Assembly: GCA_037179335.1 (NCBI GenBank)
Contig: JAKZHN010000026.1
Coordinates: 124,001 to 188,000 of the forward strand
DNA from: Cyclaneusma minus
Taxonomy: Eukaryota; Ascomycota; Leotiomycetes; Marthamycetales; Marthamycetaceae
Direction: 5' to 3'
DNA: 64,000 bases
The notes under the pieces are model-generated. The model was not told where the DNA came from. It did not search any database and worked only from the letters and a program-made list of their open reading frames with translations. Shown piece after piece: positions 13,279 to 27,798 of the stretch. A program made the position numbers and the translations under genes. How positions within the stretch are numbered: the first letter of the stretch is position 1; each line of letters begins with the position of its first letter.

Positions 13279-16200
13279 ATTGTCTTTTTTTGTATAGCTT
13301 CGGATCCCGGAGTTTTTAAATATGGATTCTCGTTTTCTAATAGTCCGATATTTGGCTTTGGTTATTAATTTTGGTTTTTTATTTTAATTGTATAAATTGG
13401 TAGGCTTTTATTAATTCGTTATTATTAATAACCATTTTTATTTATTATTGCCTAATTTTTAAAACCTTAATTTCGGTATATAGCTTATACTATTTACTAT
13501 TGGGTCAATTTCAGGTTTTTATTTAATTGTTTTTATTATTCCAATTTTTATTTTCTTATATTAAAATTTATTAAGGTCTTATTGTCCTTATCGGCTTATA
13601 TATACCTTTTCCGCTTTTGTATATACTTTCTTTTATAAATACTGGAAAATTAATATAACGGCGGCTTATTTTAAGTAATTGATTTTTAGGGTTTTTTTTA
13701 ATATTTCATGCTTTTCTTTTTTATATATATATTATACTTTTTTTTATAATAGTGGTATATTAACCTTTAATTGTGTTTTTAATTTATTTTTTTGGTAAAT
13801 GTTAAAGCTTTTCTTTCTTTTTATATTTTTTGTTTTATAGCGACTATATTAAGTTTTATTAAGGCTTTATTTATATAAAACAGGCTTTTCTATTTTTATT
13901 AAACTCCTTTTTATTATCGCCTTTTTAATAGAAATTAGGTCCTTTTTTTAAAAAAAAATTAATATTTTTAATTATAAAATATAAAATTTTAATAGCGGTT
14001 TATTTTAAATTCTATATAATAAAGGTTTTATTTATAATTATAATAATAGTATTAAATTTGTAGTTTTGCTATAAAACTTAAATTACAATTTTATTAAATT
14101 TGTATTTATATTTTGGATTTATATTTATACTCGCTATATATAAAGCTTTTATTCAAATCCCTTTTATAAAACCTTTAATATTTATAGCTAAGCTATAAAT
14201 AATTTTAAATACAACTACTATTATAGTAATTATAAGTTTTTTTATTATATAATAAGCTTATATATATATTATAAATTCTTATTATTTAAATTCCCTTATT
14301 TAATATAACTTATAATACTATTATATCTTACTATTATTGTTATATTAAAGTTTAGCTCTTTCCTAAAAACCAATATACCGATTATAATAATAAATTAACC
14401 TAATTAAAAAATAATATAAAAATTACTAGAATTCTTTTCCATTTTAAAATTTATATTTTTTTAAGATATAAAATATATATTATATTTAAGAATATTATAA
14501 TTGTAGTAATAGCCTTAATTAAGGTTATTTTTATAATCTATTTTTTAATATATATAACAATTAATATTTGGTATTATTTAGTAAATCTATTCTCCGTATT
14601 TTTTATATATATTTAATTACAATATAAATAAATTATAATTTTAACCATTTTTTAATAATATTTTATTTAATATAAAAAAAGAAAACCAGGTTTCTAATAA
14701 TATAATATAAAATATAAAAGCTTTAGATTTAATATATATAAATTGGGGTTTGGAAATATTATAAGTTTTTTAATTTTATTAATTAAGTTTATTTTATATA
14801 ATATTTATTTTAATTCGGTTATTTAATATATAAGATTTATATATTTTATTTATATATTTTATAGTTTTTAATTAAATTAAGCTTATTATCTAATTTCCAA
14901 TTTTTTAATTTAATTTTTTTATAAAATGTAATTTAAATTGGCTTAATTTAAAATATAAAAAAGTAACTAAATTTATATTTTTATATTTTAAATACCTTTA
15001 TTTTTATTTTTATTTAATATTATATATAATTAAACATTTTTTATTTAAATATAAGGCTAAAATTGGTTTTTTAGCACTTTTTTTAAAGCTTGAGTTTTTT
15101 TTATAATTTTCCTATTACTATTATAGTCTAGTTTTAGTGTTTTTTAATAAACTTATTTAAAATTATTAGAATATTTTTAAAGTTTTTTTTAAATTCATAT
15201 TTAATTCTAATTTTAATTCCAGCTTTTTTAATATATATAAAATATAAACTAACCGTTTTTATCTTTTTTATATATTATAATCTTTTCGACTTTCCATTTT
15301 TAATTGTTTTTAAAGTCTTTAAAATTCATAAAATATAATTTATATATACTATTTTAGAATATTTTAGAATATTTTAGCGGGTTTTAAAAAGCTAATATAA
15401 AAAATATTATATAATCTTTTCAATTAAAATCCGCATAGAAACTTTAAGCAATAAGCTTGGGCTTTTATTTTTCAAATAATAGAAAAAAGGCTTATATATT
15501 TTCTAATTAGCTTTCCGGCCTTAAAATATATATTTTTAAAAAGTAGGAAAATCCAGTTCTTTTTATTAAAATTTAAAATTTAAAAAAAGTTTATTTTTTA
15601 TTTTTATATATTTATTAATGGTATTTTCCTAGTTTTTATAATAGTATATATTTGCTATATTATATATATATATATTGTTTTTTTATATCAAGTATTTTAT
15701 TTTTTGTAAATTATATAAAAAGAAATTAATTTATAAATAATATCTATATATCATAAAAAAAGAAGTTTCTTTTAATATTTTTTATTTTGTATTATTATAA
15801 ATAAACTCTATTATAGCCAATTAAATTATTTAATTTATTGTTTCATTGTTATAATAATATTATATATATGTTTTTAAAATCTGGTTTACTTATTTTATTT
15901 ATTTATTTATTTAAATATAAAATATAATATTATATTTTTATATTATATAAAATTTATAATAAAAGGCTTTTTATAATATACTAATAAATATAAAGCTATA
16001 ATTAAATATAATAGTTTTAGGAATTTCTATAAAGTAGATACTTTTATTAAAAAATAATTTTATTAAGAATTTTATATTAAGAATTTTAAATATATATATA
16101 AATTATATAATTTTAATATAGCAATTTACCATTATTAAAATAATATTGTATATTTTATTTATATACTATAATTTTAATAAATTTATAATAAAATCCTATA

Positions 16201-17040
16201 ATAAATATATTTATAATTTATTAATTAAGAATAAAGATTATAGCTAATTATAAAATATATATTAGCAAATCTTATTTTATTAGTAAATATAACAATTATG
16301 TATATAATTCCGTATTTTTGTTTTTATATCTAGCTAGTAATATTTATGATAAATTAATATTAATATTTGGTTTATTTTAAAATGGCTTACCAATTTGCTA
16401 TTATAATAAATATATAAGAGTTTATTATATAATATATTTATTATAAAAATATATAATTTGCATTTTTTATGTAACATATTATTCTTAAATTGCTATTATT
16501 TATTTTTGTATAATATAAATTAGCCTTATATTTTTATTATTTTTTTATTATTTTTTTAAGTCTTAAAAATAATTATAAAACTTGCCTTAATTATTTTGGC
16601 TTTAAGTTTTTTATAGCTTAAATAAAATATAATTTATTATTTAAAAATTCGTATTTATAATATATAAATAAAATATATAATTTTAATTTTTTAATTTAAT
16701 AATCTTAATTAAAATATGATTACCGTATTTATAAAAATATCTGTATTTTTTAAAAATTATATATTTAAAATATAATTAAGTAAATAATGAAGCTTTTATT
16801 ATAATATAGGTAGAAACCTTTTTAATATTTTTATTCAAGTATTTTTTACTATTTCTTTATAGTTTAGTTTATAAAATAAAAAATCAGCGGAGTTTTTGAT
16901 TTTTATAATATATTTAATATCGAAATTATAAAGTCTTAATTTTATAGTCTATTTTATTTAGTATTTATTAAATTCTTTCGTATTTATAAAATAGTATAAA
17001 TTATTATAATTTAAAAATATCTAAGTTTTATAATATATAT
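13279..17040 (-). pseudogene. Gypsy-2 integrase and 3' internal region relic
   Basis: Collinear with the downstream part of Gypsy-1. For example minus strand 15080-15380 aligns with plus 22370-22680 over the full length. By position after RNase H it should include the integrase zinc finger and core, but no HHCC or DDE residues can be read with certainty. The stretch nearest the 3' LTR is longer than a plain gypsy integrase needs and may hold an extra domain or untranslated region. Confidence 0.6.
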
Positions 17041-18100
17041 TTTTAATATATTATTTTTAATATTAAAAGAATTTTATAATTACAAACAATTTAATATTAT
17101 ATATTTAATATATTAATTTTGTATTAATTAGCTTATAAAACCAAAAGGCTATTAAATACTAATAATATTGTATTAAATTACCCAAATTTTTAAATTGTTT
17201 TAAAGTTTCTAATATCGCAAATTCAAAAACATTATATATAATTTATAAATACTTTATAAAGTTAAAATTTTATAATATTATCTTACTTATAAATACGTTT
17301 TTAATATATTAAAAAGCCTTTTATATTTTTAAAAGCTATTTAAATAAGCATTTTTCTTATTATTTATATTATTAATAAATAGGTTAATTATAGATAATAT
17401 AATTCTATTATATTTTAAAATAAACTATTTATAAAACTTAGCTTATTTTAAAAACAATTGCAATTATATATATATAATTGGTATAGGCTATTTTTAAATA
17501 GTATATATTTTTTCCAGTTTTATATATATATTGTTTTTTCTTATTATAAAGTCTAAAAATAAAACCTTATTTACTTTAAATTTAAATTTATTATTTTTTA
17601 TAAAAAAAGAGTATTTTTATGATTTTTTAAATACGGCTTTTATATATTTATTATATTTATTGAAAAAATTGAAAAAATTGAATTATTATTAAAATAAGCC
17701 ATTATAATAATATTTAAAAACTCTTTAAACGCTATATTTATATAAATTTAAAATATAATTAATATATTTGCCAATTTAAATAGCATTACCAAATATTTCA
17801 AATGGCTATATTTTATATAAAATACTGTTTTTTATTTGTCTCTCTTTTATATACGGATTTTATAACATATATTTTTAAAATCCAGTTTAATAAAAGTTTT
17901 AGTTTTTCTAATTTAATTGAAAATTTATTAATTAAAGAAAATAAACAGTAATTTTTAATAATTATATTATTCAATTCTTTATAATCGATATAAAACTATA
18001 AGCTATTATCCTTTTTAAATACAAATAATATAAAGGCTTTTTTAAGCCTTTTTAATTTATAAATTCGGTTTTTTATTAATATATTATTAATATATTTTTT
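17041..18100 (-). pseudogene. Gypsy-2 reverse transcriptase and RNase H relic
   Basis: On the minus strand near 17830-18050 the translation contains KDNSLxFYIDYKELNNIIIK, KNYCLFSLINKF and LLNWILKIYVIKS-like sequence. This is equivalent to the gypsy RT block DGSLRxCVDYRxLN. The Asp-Tyr pair of this block is kept here, whereas Gypsy-1 has Asn-Tyr. The homology to Gypsy-1 continues without the LINE B insertion present there. Confidence 0.8.
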
Positions 18101-19166
18101 AATATAACTAATTATTTTTTAAATAATTTATAAATAAATTAATAAAATAAATTAATCTCGATTTTTATAATATAATCCCAATTAGAATATATAAATAATA
18201 TACCAGCCTTTATTATATGAAAAATATTATTAAAATAGCTTAGTTTTTTTTTAGTTTTTTTTTAGTTTTGTTATATATTTTTTATAGATATTTTTGATAT
18301 TTGGTAATTTATAGTTTTAAAAGTATATTAAAATTCAGTTTTATTTTATTACAACTCTAATATTTTATTTAATATATATATAATAAGGTTTTTGTTTGGA
18401 TTTATAGTATTTTCATAAAAGATAGTTTTTTATTTGTTTTACTAAATGCCATTTTATATAATTTAATATTATATCTCCAGCTTTTATATATAAAATATTC
18501 TATATATAATAATTCCGTATTTATTATATTCTATATATAAATTACTATATTTAACTTCTTTAATTTATCCAACTCGTTTTAAATAATAATCTTATATTTA
18601 ATTTAATATTTATAAATAAAGCTGGCCTTAGCCCAGTTATAATATTTATTGCCTATTTATTTAAGCTAAGGTATATTTAAAAATAAGTTATATAAATATA
18701 CAAGTATTTTATATACTTTAATATTTTGGTTTTTTATATTACCTTTATTATTAAGGATTTTAATAAAAAGATTATGATATTATTTAATTCTTATTTTATT
18801 TTTATTAAGAAAATAAATCTATAAATATTATATATATATACCAATTTTGTTTTATAAATATTAATAATATAAATTTTCTATCCAATTCATTATTAATAAA
18901 AGCAAAAACGGGGATTATATTTTAAATATTAATTGCGATTAAATAATTAACTATTATATATTTTTATTTTATAGGAAAGTTGTTAAATTAGGTAATTATT
19001 AATAAACCTTTTTTTTTCTAATTATTATATTTATATTTATAATTTATAAAATTAAAGGTTTTATTTACAAGTTTTATAAAAGGATTTTAATCATATTGAT
19101 TTTAATTATAATTACTATAATCTCGGCTATAATTAAAGCCATTTTTATATAATTGGCCATTTTTTT

Positions 19167-19274
19167 TATAACCGCTAAAGCTATTACCGTTTAAAATATA
19201 TATTTTATTACTAAATTATTTATAACCGCTAAAGCTATTACCGTTTAAAATATATATTTTATTACTAAATTATT
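19167..19274. repeat. Perfect 54-bp tandem duplication inside Gypsy-2
   Basis: Two adjacent copies (19167-19220 and 19221-19274) containing TATAACCGCTAAAGCTATTA are identical. Gypsy-1 has a single, diverged copy near 9040-9080. The duplication therefore arose in Gypsy-2, and its perfect identity means it is later than most of the mutation or too short to be a target. Confidence 0.85.
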
Positions 19275-19799
19275 TATATTTGCAGGCTATATATCTAGGC
19301 TTTCAATAATTTTAATATATCTTTTTTTATAAATGCAATTAAATAGGCTATAATTATTAAAATTATAATTAAGGTATAAAAAAAGCCGATATTAATTTTA
19401 ATTATATTATTAGCCTCTGTTTTAATAATAGCCGTTTTTTTCTGTTTTTATAATTGGGCTAATATTAAATTGCTATATTATTATTTAAAATATTTTATAA
19501 ATTTTATAAATTATTATAATTGTTATAATGCTTTTTTAAATTATTTATATTAAATATATTTCTAGCTTTAAATCAGAAATCGGATTTATTTTTACACTTA
19601 ATATTTCCGGCTATATTAAATATATATTATATATTAATTTATAATTAATTGCTTTACTAGGAAATAAAATCCTATTTAATATTATTGCAAAATTTGGAAA
19701 TAAACTAATTATTAAAGAATATAAAAAATATTTTTTTTATATAAAAAAGTAAAATCTTTATTTTATAATAGAACTCTTTAACCATTTTATTTTTAAGCC

Positions 19800-20560
19800 T
19801 TTTTAGCAAATTGGTCTAATATATATAATATATATTATTATTTTGTATTTATTATATTTAATATTAAATTTTTAAATTCTTTTTATAAAACTTTTTTTAA
19901 GTTATAATTTATTTAATAATATTACTATATAATATATATATAGCCTTTAAATATAATCGAAATATAATAAATATATATTGTATTATTTTCTAAAAAAAAC
20001 CTATATATTAAAATAGTTTTATAAGCAATTAAACTATTTATAATATTTATATATAGTATATATGTAATATAGCTTAATATTTAATATATAGGGATTCTTA
20101 AATATATAAGACCTTTTAATAATCGGTCGCTTATTATTAGAATTTAAACTGGGCGGATTATATTTATAAATAAGGGTTGCAATCTTGGCTTATAATTTCG
20201 TAATTCTTTTCTTGGCTTTAAGTTTTTAAATGATTTATTAAACGGTTACAAAATCGTCGAAATTTAAATTTACTTAGTCTTAAATTAAATTAGGAGCGGA
20301 AGCTTAATTAATTTTATCTTTATGCAATATACTTATATCTTTTATTAAAGCGCCTTTATTAGCATTGTTAATAAATATATTATTGTTTTTATTAAATACG
20401 GTTTTTTAGATTGGTATACGGGTTTTGCTAATATTATTATTAGTATTAAGCCTTTTTGGAATTAAATAAAATTGGTTTTTAAGGCTTTTAACAGCATTTT
20501 TATAAATAAGATTGTTACCAGATTCGTGGCTGGTAAATTAAATAATTATTATTTTGCTAA
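19800..20560 (-). pseudogene. Gypsy-2 gag-like relic
   Basis: Collinear with Gypsy-1 5690-6500. It retains more C and G than the Gypsy-1 copy in several blocks (for example 20150-20300) and has the conserved Lys-rich segment. Stops prevent translation. Confidence 0.6.
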
Positions 20561-20592
20561 ATTATTGCCTTTTAAAATAAAAGCGGCTATTT

Positions 20593-20817
20593 TATTATAA
20601 TGGTTAAAAATAAATTGGTAAATAACAATATATTGTATATATTTTTAATTATAAAGAATAGCTGCTACCCTTTTTAAATAAGAATGACAGTATTTAAATA
20701 TTATATATTAAAAGCCTTGCTTAGCTTTCTTAATAAGCAATGCTCACCTTTTATATACCTCTAGTATATATATCTTATAGGGTGCCTATAAGGCGCCCTC
20801 CTCGGCCCCGTGTGATA
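20593..20817 (-). repeat. Gypsy-2 5' LTR
   Basis: Read on the minus strand it begins TATCACACGGGGCCGAGG and ends ACCATTATAATA. The first bases TATCACAC against TGTTACAC in Gypsy-1 show independent mutation of an ancestral TGTCACAC start. It is 225 bp, equal within a few bases to the other three LTR copies. Confidence 0.9.
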
Positions 20818-20822
20818 ATTAT
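20818..20822. repeat. Target-site duplication of Gypsy-2, right copy
   Basis: ATTAT, identical to 13044-13048. Confidence 0.85.
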
Positions 20823-22700
20823 AAAATTAGGATTTTATAATTTTAATATTAAATATATTGCAAAAATTAAAAACCCCGCTAATTTTTTATTTTATAAGCT
20901 AAATTATAAAAAAACAGAAAAAAATATTTAAGCAAAAATATTAAAAGGATTTTTACCAATATTATAGTAAAAGATTTGCTATTTATTTAATTATATATTA
21001 AATATATGGTTTTTAAAAAATATGGCTGCTTTTGCAAATACGGTAATTATATTTTAATTAAAATTATTAAATCGGGAAATTCATGCTATATGCTTTATTT
21101 GCGCATTATAAATGCAAATTTTTAAATAAGAAACTGTATTTTATTTAAATTATAAAAATCCAAAAATCGGAATAATTAAAATAAGCTTTACGGTTATTTT
21201 TAAAAATTAAAAAAATAATAAATATATAGCGGAAATATAAAGCTAATTTATATTGCGCAAAAATAAATAATAGCAATTTAAAAATAATATATTATATAAA
21301 AAAGGCAAATTGTATATTTTTGTAACGAATATGTTATATAATAAATTAATAAGCCATTTTAAAATAGATTAAATATTAATTTTAATTTATTGCAAATATT
21401 ATTAATTAGATATAAAAGCAAAAATATAAAATTATATATGCAATTGCTATATTTGCCAATAAAATAAAATTTGCCAATATATGCTTTATAATTAGCTATA
21501 GGTTTTATTTTTAGCTAATAAGCTATAAATGTATTTATTATAGGATTTTATTATAAGCTTATTAAAATTATAATATATAAATAAAATAAATAATGCTATT
21601 TTAATAATAATGAATTATTGTATTGAAATTATATAGTTTATATATATAATAAAACATATTAATGCGCAATGTTTAATAAAATTATTTTTTAATAAAATTA
21701 TCCGTTTTGTAGAAATTCTTAAAATTATTATATTTAATTATAGCTTTATATTTACCAATATATTATAAAAAGCCTTTTATTATAAATTTTACATAATATA
21801 TAAATATAGAATTATATTTTATTTTTAAATAAATAAATAAATAAAGCAAATAAATTAAATTTTAAAAGCTTATATATAATGCTATTGCAATAATATTAAT
21901 AAAATTAAGCAATTTAATTAATTATAATAAAATTTGCCTATAATAATATAAAGCAAAAAATATCAAAAGATTTGTTTTATAATATATAAATATTATTTGC
22001 AAATTAGCGTTAATTTTTTTATGCAATTTATAAAAATTAGAATATTTAATATAAAAAAGCAAAAAACTGCGGTAAATATATATTATTATAAAACTTAAAA
22101 GAATATTATTAATAAATATATAAAATAATATGCAAAAAAGCATAAAATTTTAAATTTTAATAAAAGAGATTGGGTTTTTTTATTTATTAAAAATATATGC
22201 TTTAAAGCCGGGAAATTAGCGAAAAAACATATAAGTTTTTTTTTATTAAAAAAATAAAACCCTAAATTTATTATTTAAAATTCTTATTTAGATTTTAATT
22301 AAAGCAATTATGTAATATTTTTTATATTAGCTTTTTAAATTTTATTAAAGTATTCCAAAGCGGTGTATATAAATTGTATTTTATAAATTTTGAAAATTTT
22401 GAAAATAATTAAAAATAGGAAATTGAAAAAATTATAATATAAAAAAAAACGTTTAGCTTATATTTTGCGTATATTGGAAAAATTGGAGTTAAAATTAGAA
22501 TTAAATACTAGCTTAAAAAAATCTTAAAAATGCTTTAATAATTTTAACCAAATTTATTAAAGAAATATTAAAACTGGATTATAATAATAATGGAAAAATT
22601 ATAAAAAGCGCATATTTTTTAAAAGAAAAAGCCAGCTTTAGTTTTATATTTGGACGGAAAACGTCTAATTATACGTAATAGCAAGCTAAAGCAAAAATAG
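20823..22700 (+). pseudogene. Gypsy-1 RNase H end and integrase-region relic
   Basis: The segment resumes with NFNIKYIAKIKNPANFLFYK. This corresponds to the gypsy RNase H/connection signature FxIxYxPGxxNPADxLSR followed by the integrase start. It supports joining to 13043 across the Gypsy-2 insertion. Downstream sequence aligns with Gypsy-2 minus strand to at least 15080. The integrase catalytic residues cannot be identified through the mutations. Confidence 0.75.
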
Positions 22701-24553
22701 AAATAAAGGTATTTAAAATATAAAAACACAGGTTTAATTTTTTTTTATATTTAAATTAATTTAAATTATATTTTATTTTATAAAAAATAAAAACAAATAG
22801 GTAATAAGCTTAATTTAATTGAAAATTAAAAATTCCGTATATTAAATAATTTAATATAAAAAAAATTATATAAAAATAGATTCAGCTAATAAATAAATTT
22901 AATAAAATTATAATATTTTAAATAAAGCTAGCTATTAATTCCAATTTATATATATTAAGCGTATAATTTTTATATTATATTGCTAGGATTCCGGGTTTTT
23001 TTATATCAAATAAAATATTATTAAAAGAATAATTAAAATTATAATCTATTTATATTTAAATTAAATATACATAAGAAAAATAGGAAATAAATTTATTAAA
23101 TAGCATTAAATATTAATTATTATATATATTAGGGTATAAATTGCAAAACTAATTCTAATTAAAGCCATTATTGCAATTATAATATTTTTAAAAGTATTGC
23201 GCGTTTTACATTTCAAAAAGGTATAAATTTTAAAATGAAAAAAAGCCCCGGCAGTTTTTATATTATTTTTTAATTAAGTTAATTTAATATTATAATTGGC
23301 GCGTTGGTTTTTCAAAAAAGCTTAAATTTTAATATAATAATAGTGGTAAAATATAAAGGTATAATAAGCTGCGTTAAATAAGGGAATTTAAGCAGCGGGG
23401 ATTTATAGAATAATAAATTAATTGGTAAAAAAAAACCAAAAAAGCAAAATATAAAATTATTATATAATAAGGAGATTTATAATTATTATAATAATAATTG
23501 TATTTATAATTATTTATAATCTAGCTATAAATCTTAAAAATATTGTAAATGGGGTTTATAAAAAAGCTTTATATGTATTGGATATAAATGCGGATTTAAA
23601 ATATAAAAAAGCTTTTGATAAAAGCGCGATTTAAATTTTATAATAGAATTGCAATTTTAGCATTTTTAATATTATAATTATAATTGATATTTTTATTATA
23701 TAAAGGCCAAATATTAAATCTGGTAAAATTGAGACTATAAATTTTATATTTGAAAATATTAAAGGCTATAATATTAAAAAAGAAAAAAAAAGAAAAAAAA
23801 GGGATTTAATTTCCGCCGAAAAAGCATATATTAAAAAATCCGTATAAAAGCAATAATAAAAAAAGCCCAATAGAAATGGGGAAGTTTATTTTATATAAAT
23901 AAAGCCTTTAATAAAATTTAATATAATAGCTATGAAGAAAAAAATACTAAAATAAAGGAAAAACTTTGAAATTCGCCGATAAAATTAAAAAAGAATTTAA
24001 GGTTAAAAATTCAATTAAAAATTAGTATGCTATTATTATAAAAAGCGTATAATGCGCGTATAAAAGAGAAAAGGGCAAAGAGTTAAAGAAATTTTAAAAT
24101 TAATTATTTGAAATAAGCCGCCGTTATATTAATTTTTTAGCTTTTGCAAAACATATACACGCGAAAGCTAATATAATACATATAAAGCCGATAAAAATAA
24201 TAAATTTTTAGTAAATTTTAATATAAGAAAATAAAAATTTAAAATAATAAAATTTTAATAAATTTTAATATAAGAAAATAAAACTTTAAAATAATAAAAT
24301 TAATTAAACAAAAATCTAAAATTAATTTAATAGTAAATAGCGCAAATTATATATTCAAATTAAGATTTTGAAAATTAGGCAATAATAAATTTGAAAATAA
24401 TTATTAATAATAGCAAATTAATAAAAACCTATTAATTTATACAATTAAAATAAAAAGCCAAAATTAATAATCGAAATTCAAATATTAAATTACCGGAAAG
24501 CAAAATTTATATTTGGGAGTTTTAGGGCCCGGAATTATAAAAAAGGGAATAAT
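22701..24553 (+). pseudogene. Gypsy-1 3' internal region
   Basis: A 1.85-kb stretch lies between the integrase-like region and the 3' LTR and is retained in both gypsy copies. No domain was recognised; a chromodomain would be common in fungal gypsy integrases but is not visible. A purine-rich run AAAAAAGGGAAT just before the LTR at about 24540-24551 fits a polypurine tract. Confidence 0.5.
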
Positions 24554-24775
24554 TATTATATAGGGCTAAAAAGGGCGCTTTATAGGCATTTTATAAAATA
24601 TATACGCTAAAACTATATAAAAAATAAGTGTTGTTTATTAAAAAAGCTAAGCGAGGCTTTTAGCGTATAATATTTAAACGCTGCTATTTTTCAAAAAGGC
24701 AGCGGCTATTTTTTATAGCTAAGAAATATATATAACGCATTTTTATCAGCTAATTTATTTTTAACCATTGTAATA
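24554..24775 (+). repeat. Gypsy-1 3' LTR
   Basis: Begins TATTATATAGGGCT, a RIP-altered form of TGTCACACGGGGCC, and ends ACCATTGTAATA followed by the duplication ATCCT. Compared with its own 5' LTR, the start is much more mutated and the interior is similar. Confidence 0.9.
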
Positions 24776-24780
24776 ATCCT
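24776..24780. repeat. Target-site duplication of Gypsy-1, right copy
   Basis: ATCCT, identical to 5311-5315. Confidence 0.9.
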
Positions 24781-26897
24781 GCAATTAAAATTAAAATAAT
24801 AATTATAATACTAATGGTTAAAAAAAAACTAGCGGCTTTCAAAATCCCGAAAGCCAATTAAAATATTATTAAAATATTAAAAATTAATAAAAACCTGCTA
24901 AATTACCTTTTAATTTTAGCTAATCTTCCGTGTTTATTTCCAGAATTATTTTTACCGTTATTAAACCAGCCTTTTGCGGCTTATTTTCCTTTTATTTAGC
25001 AATTTGCTATTATTATTATTTTAATTTAGTATTTTATTAATTATATTCTTTTACCAATCTAGCTTATAGCTAATTTTTTCCAGCTTTTAGCTATTTTAAA
25101 AGCCTGAACCCCGATTTTCGTTTTTTTATTTTAAGCATTTTTTAATTTTTTCAATTTTATTGCTATAAGCCTTAACCGGCCCAGCTAAATATTAATTTTT
25201 AATTTTTAATTTTTAATTAATTTGCTATTTATTTTTTCGATTTCCCGGTTTTTTTTATCCGCTAGTATAAAACGCTTTTTTAAAGCTATTTTAGTAATTT
25301 ATTCCTAATTTTTTAAGGAATTTTTTAAATAAAAGCTTTTATTGGCTATAACAATCCTTTTTAAAAGCATATTTTTCGTAATTCTAAAATTTGTATTTTA
25401 ATATTTAAAAAAATTACTAAAAAAATTGAAATGGATTTCCGGTTTTACCGAATTAAAAAAATCAATTTAATAACTATTTATTTATTGTTTTTTATTATTA
25501 TTAGGCCTAGCTTTAAAAGGCTTTTAGGGTTTTAATAGCTGGTGCATTATCCAATATTTATTTTATCCCTTTATATTTTTAATTAATTAGTATATTATAA
25601 AAGACACTATTATATTTTTTTATATTACGCTTTGCTAAATTTTGCAAGCGGTAATAAAAGCCGGTCGGGGGTATATAATCTTAAAATAGAATATAAAGAA
25701 TGATTTTTATATAATATTGGTAATATTTTTATATTAATAGCTATTGGATTTTATTTAAAATAGCTATATTTATATAAAATGCGTTTTATTTTTTTGGCCT
25801 AGCTATAGCTTTATTTATTTTCAATCTTTTTGCAAAGGCTTTTAAATAAACTTTGAAATTATAGCTTTCTGGCCTAATAGTTTATTATTATTTAAATAAT
25901 AATAATAATATTTTTATTTTAAAAACTACCAATTTTCTTCCTAATCAAAAGGCAAGCTATAATTTTTTTTGCCAGGCTTTGGGCATTTAGCAAAATATTT
26001 AAAAAGACGCCAAAAGCAAGCTGGTTAAAATCCTGGGCTTTTACGTTAATATTTTAGCTTTTATAATTTCTAATTTTTCTAAGAAAATAATTAAAATTTG
26101 CAAATTCCTGGCCCGCTTTATAATTTGCCAAATGGTTATTTTACATCAAATGTAAATTATTGCCAGTAATTTTGGCTTTGCAATTATAGCTATAAAAAAA
26201 TTATATTGCCAATAGCTTTGGAGTTTTTTTTTTAATACTTTTTTAACAAGCTTTGTATAAAATTTGGCACCGCTTGCTATCCGATATTTGCAAGGATTTA
26301 ATATAATTGCAAAAGCTTTTTTTTTAATTTAATAGTATAAAGTTTTTTAATAATATTTTTAAATGCCAAATATATTTATTTAATAATATATTGGATATTA
26401 GCCTTAATATTTTTTATATTAATATTTAAAAATTTAAAAATTGCAATTGGCGGATATATATAATTATAATTTTTTGTTTCTGAATCTATGCTTGCAATAA
26501 TTTTATATAGCCAATTTTAAAAAAAATTAATATTAAAACTTTAAAAATCTGGGCTATTTTTATTGCTTTTAAATTTTAGGATTTATAGTAGCTTTATTAT
26601 TAAATAATAATTTATATAAATAGCGCAATAGTATAATACGAATTTTTTAAATAAATGCTTTAAAATTAAAACCAGCAAGCGGTGCTTTGGCAATTGTTTT
26701 TTTTACCGCTAGTTAGAATATTTAACTGGATTTAATTTATATTTTTGGAGCTAAAAATAATTTTGCTAATGCTTTTTTTATAAAAATCTAAAAGATTTAA
26801 TTAATTGGTATTTTTAATAGCAAATAGCTTTAGTTTTTTAGCTGTATTTTGGATTTAGGCTTTTATTTTTTTTTTAAAAATCCGCTATTTTATTTTT

Positions 26898-26966
26898 TAT
26901 AATTATTTTTTATCATTATTTTTTATCATTATTTTTTATCATTATTTTTTATCATTATTTTTTATA
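26898..26966. repeat. 13-bp tandem array
   Basis: About five copies of ATCATTATTTTTT in a row, nearly perfect. It is a simple slippage-type array within unidentified AT-rich DNA. Confidence 0.85.
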
Positions 26967-27708
26967 GTTATTCTTTTAATATGCATAATATATATAAATT
27001 ATATATTAAGTTTTATAAATTATATTGCTTTAATAAAAAAAATATAATCTATCCGGTTTTAAAAAAGTTTATTTTAAAATAAATTATTTTTTGCAATTAA
27101 AAAAGCTTTAAATATAGCTAAAAGAAGTTTAAATCCGATATTATTTAATTCGCGCTTTTCACTATCCGCTATATTTATAAAATTTATTGTGTATTTTTTA
27201 AAGCTTTTAATTCTTTGCTTATAAAGTATATTTTTATAAAATGCTAATAATTCCAAAATAATATTTTAAAAAAAATGCCAATTTTTGTTTTAAAACCCAT
27301 TTTTTAAAAATTATCCATTGCCTTTTTTTATTTAATAGCGTTTTTTTTAAAAAATATTAAAAGCTTGGATTTAATTATAAAGCAGCCTTTGAAATCGCCT
27401 TTGCCGCTTTTTTTTATATTGCTAATTTTATTTATAATTTAAAAAAATTTAAAAATTAAAAGGCTTTTAATAAAATTAAAATTTAGCAATAATATATTTA
27501 TTTTACCAAAAATAATACATACGCTATTATTATTTTATTTAATAATAAATTCAATACTATTTATACCGGTATAAAAATTATAATTATTCAAATAGCCAAT
27601 TATATATACCTGATAGCGGTATTATAAGCCTTTTTTAAATTAAATTTTTAAAAATTAATCGTATTTTTTTGCTTTGTAAATAATGCATATATTTAAAAAG
27701 CTTATATT

Positions 27709-27798
27709 AATAAATTCCGGCGATGCTTATATTTTATTGGTACTGCTAATATTAATAAATTCCGGCGTTGCTTATATTTTATTGGTACTGCTAATATT
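27709..27798. repeat. 45-bp tandem duplication
   Basis: Two adjacent units, 27709-27753 and 27754-27798, begin AATAAATTCCGGCG and differ at a single base (GATGC against GTTGC). The near identity inside decayed DNA means a recent duplication. Confidence 0.9.

Larger units (their letters stand above)
13049..20817 (-). mobile_element. Gypsy-2: full-length Ty3/gypsy element inserted in Gypsy-1
   Basis: A 7.77-kb element on the minus strand with direct LTRs (20593-20817 and 13049-13278) and the 5-bp duplication ATTAT. It is the same family as Gypsy-1: gag, reverse transcriptase, RNase H, integrase and 3' segments all align. It lies inside the RNase H region of Gypsy-1 and therefore inserted later. 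Every frame has stops. It lacks the LINE insertions, so it served here as the reference for placing the Gypsy-1 breaks. Confidence 0.93.
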
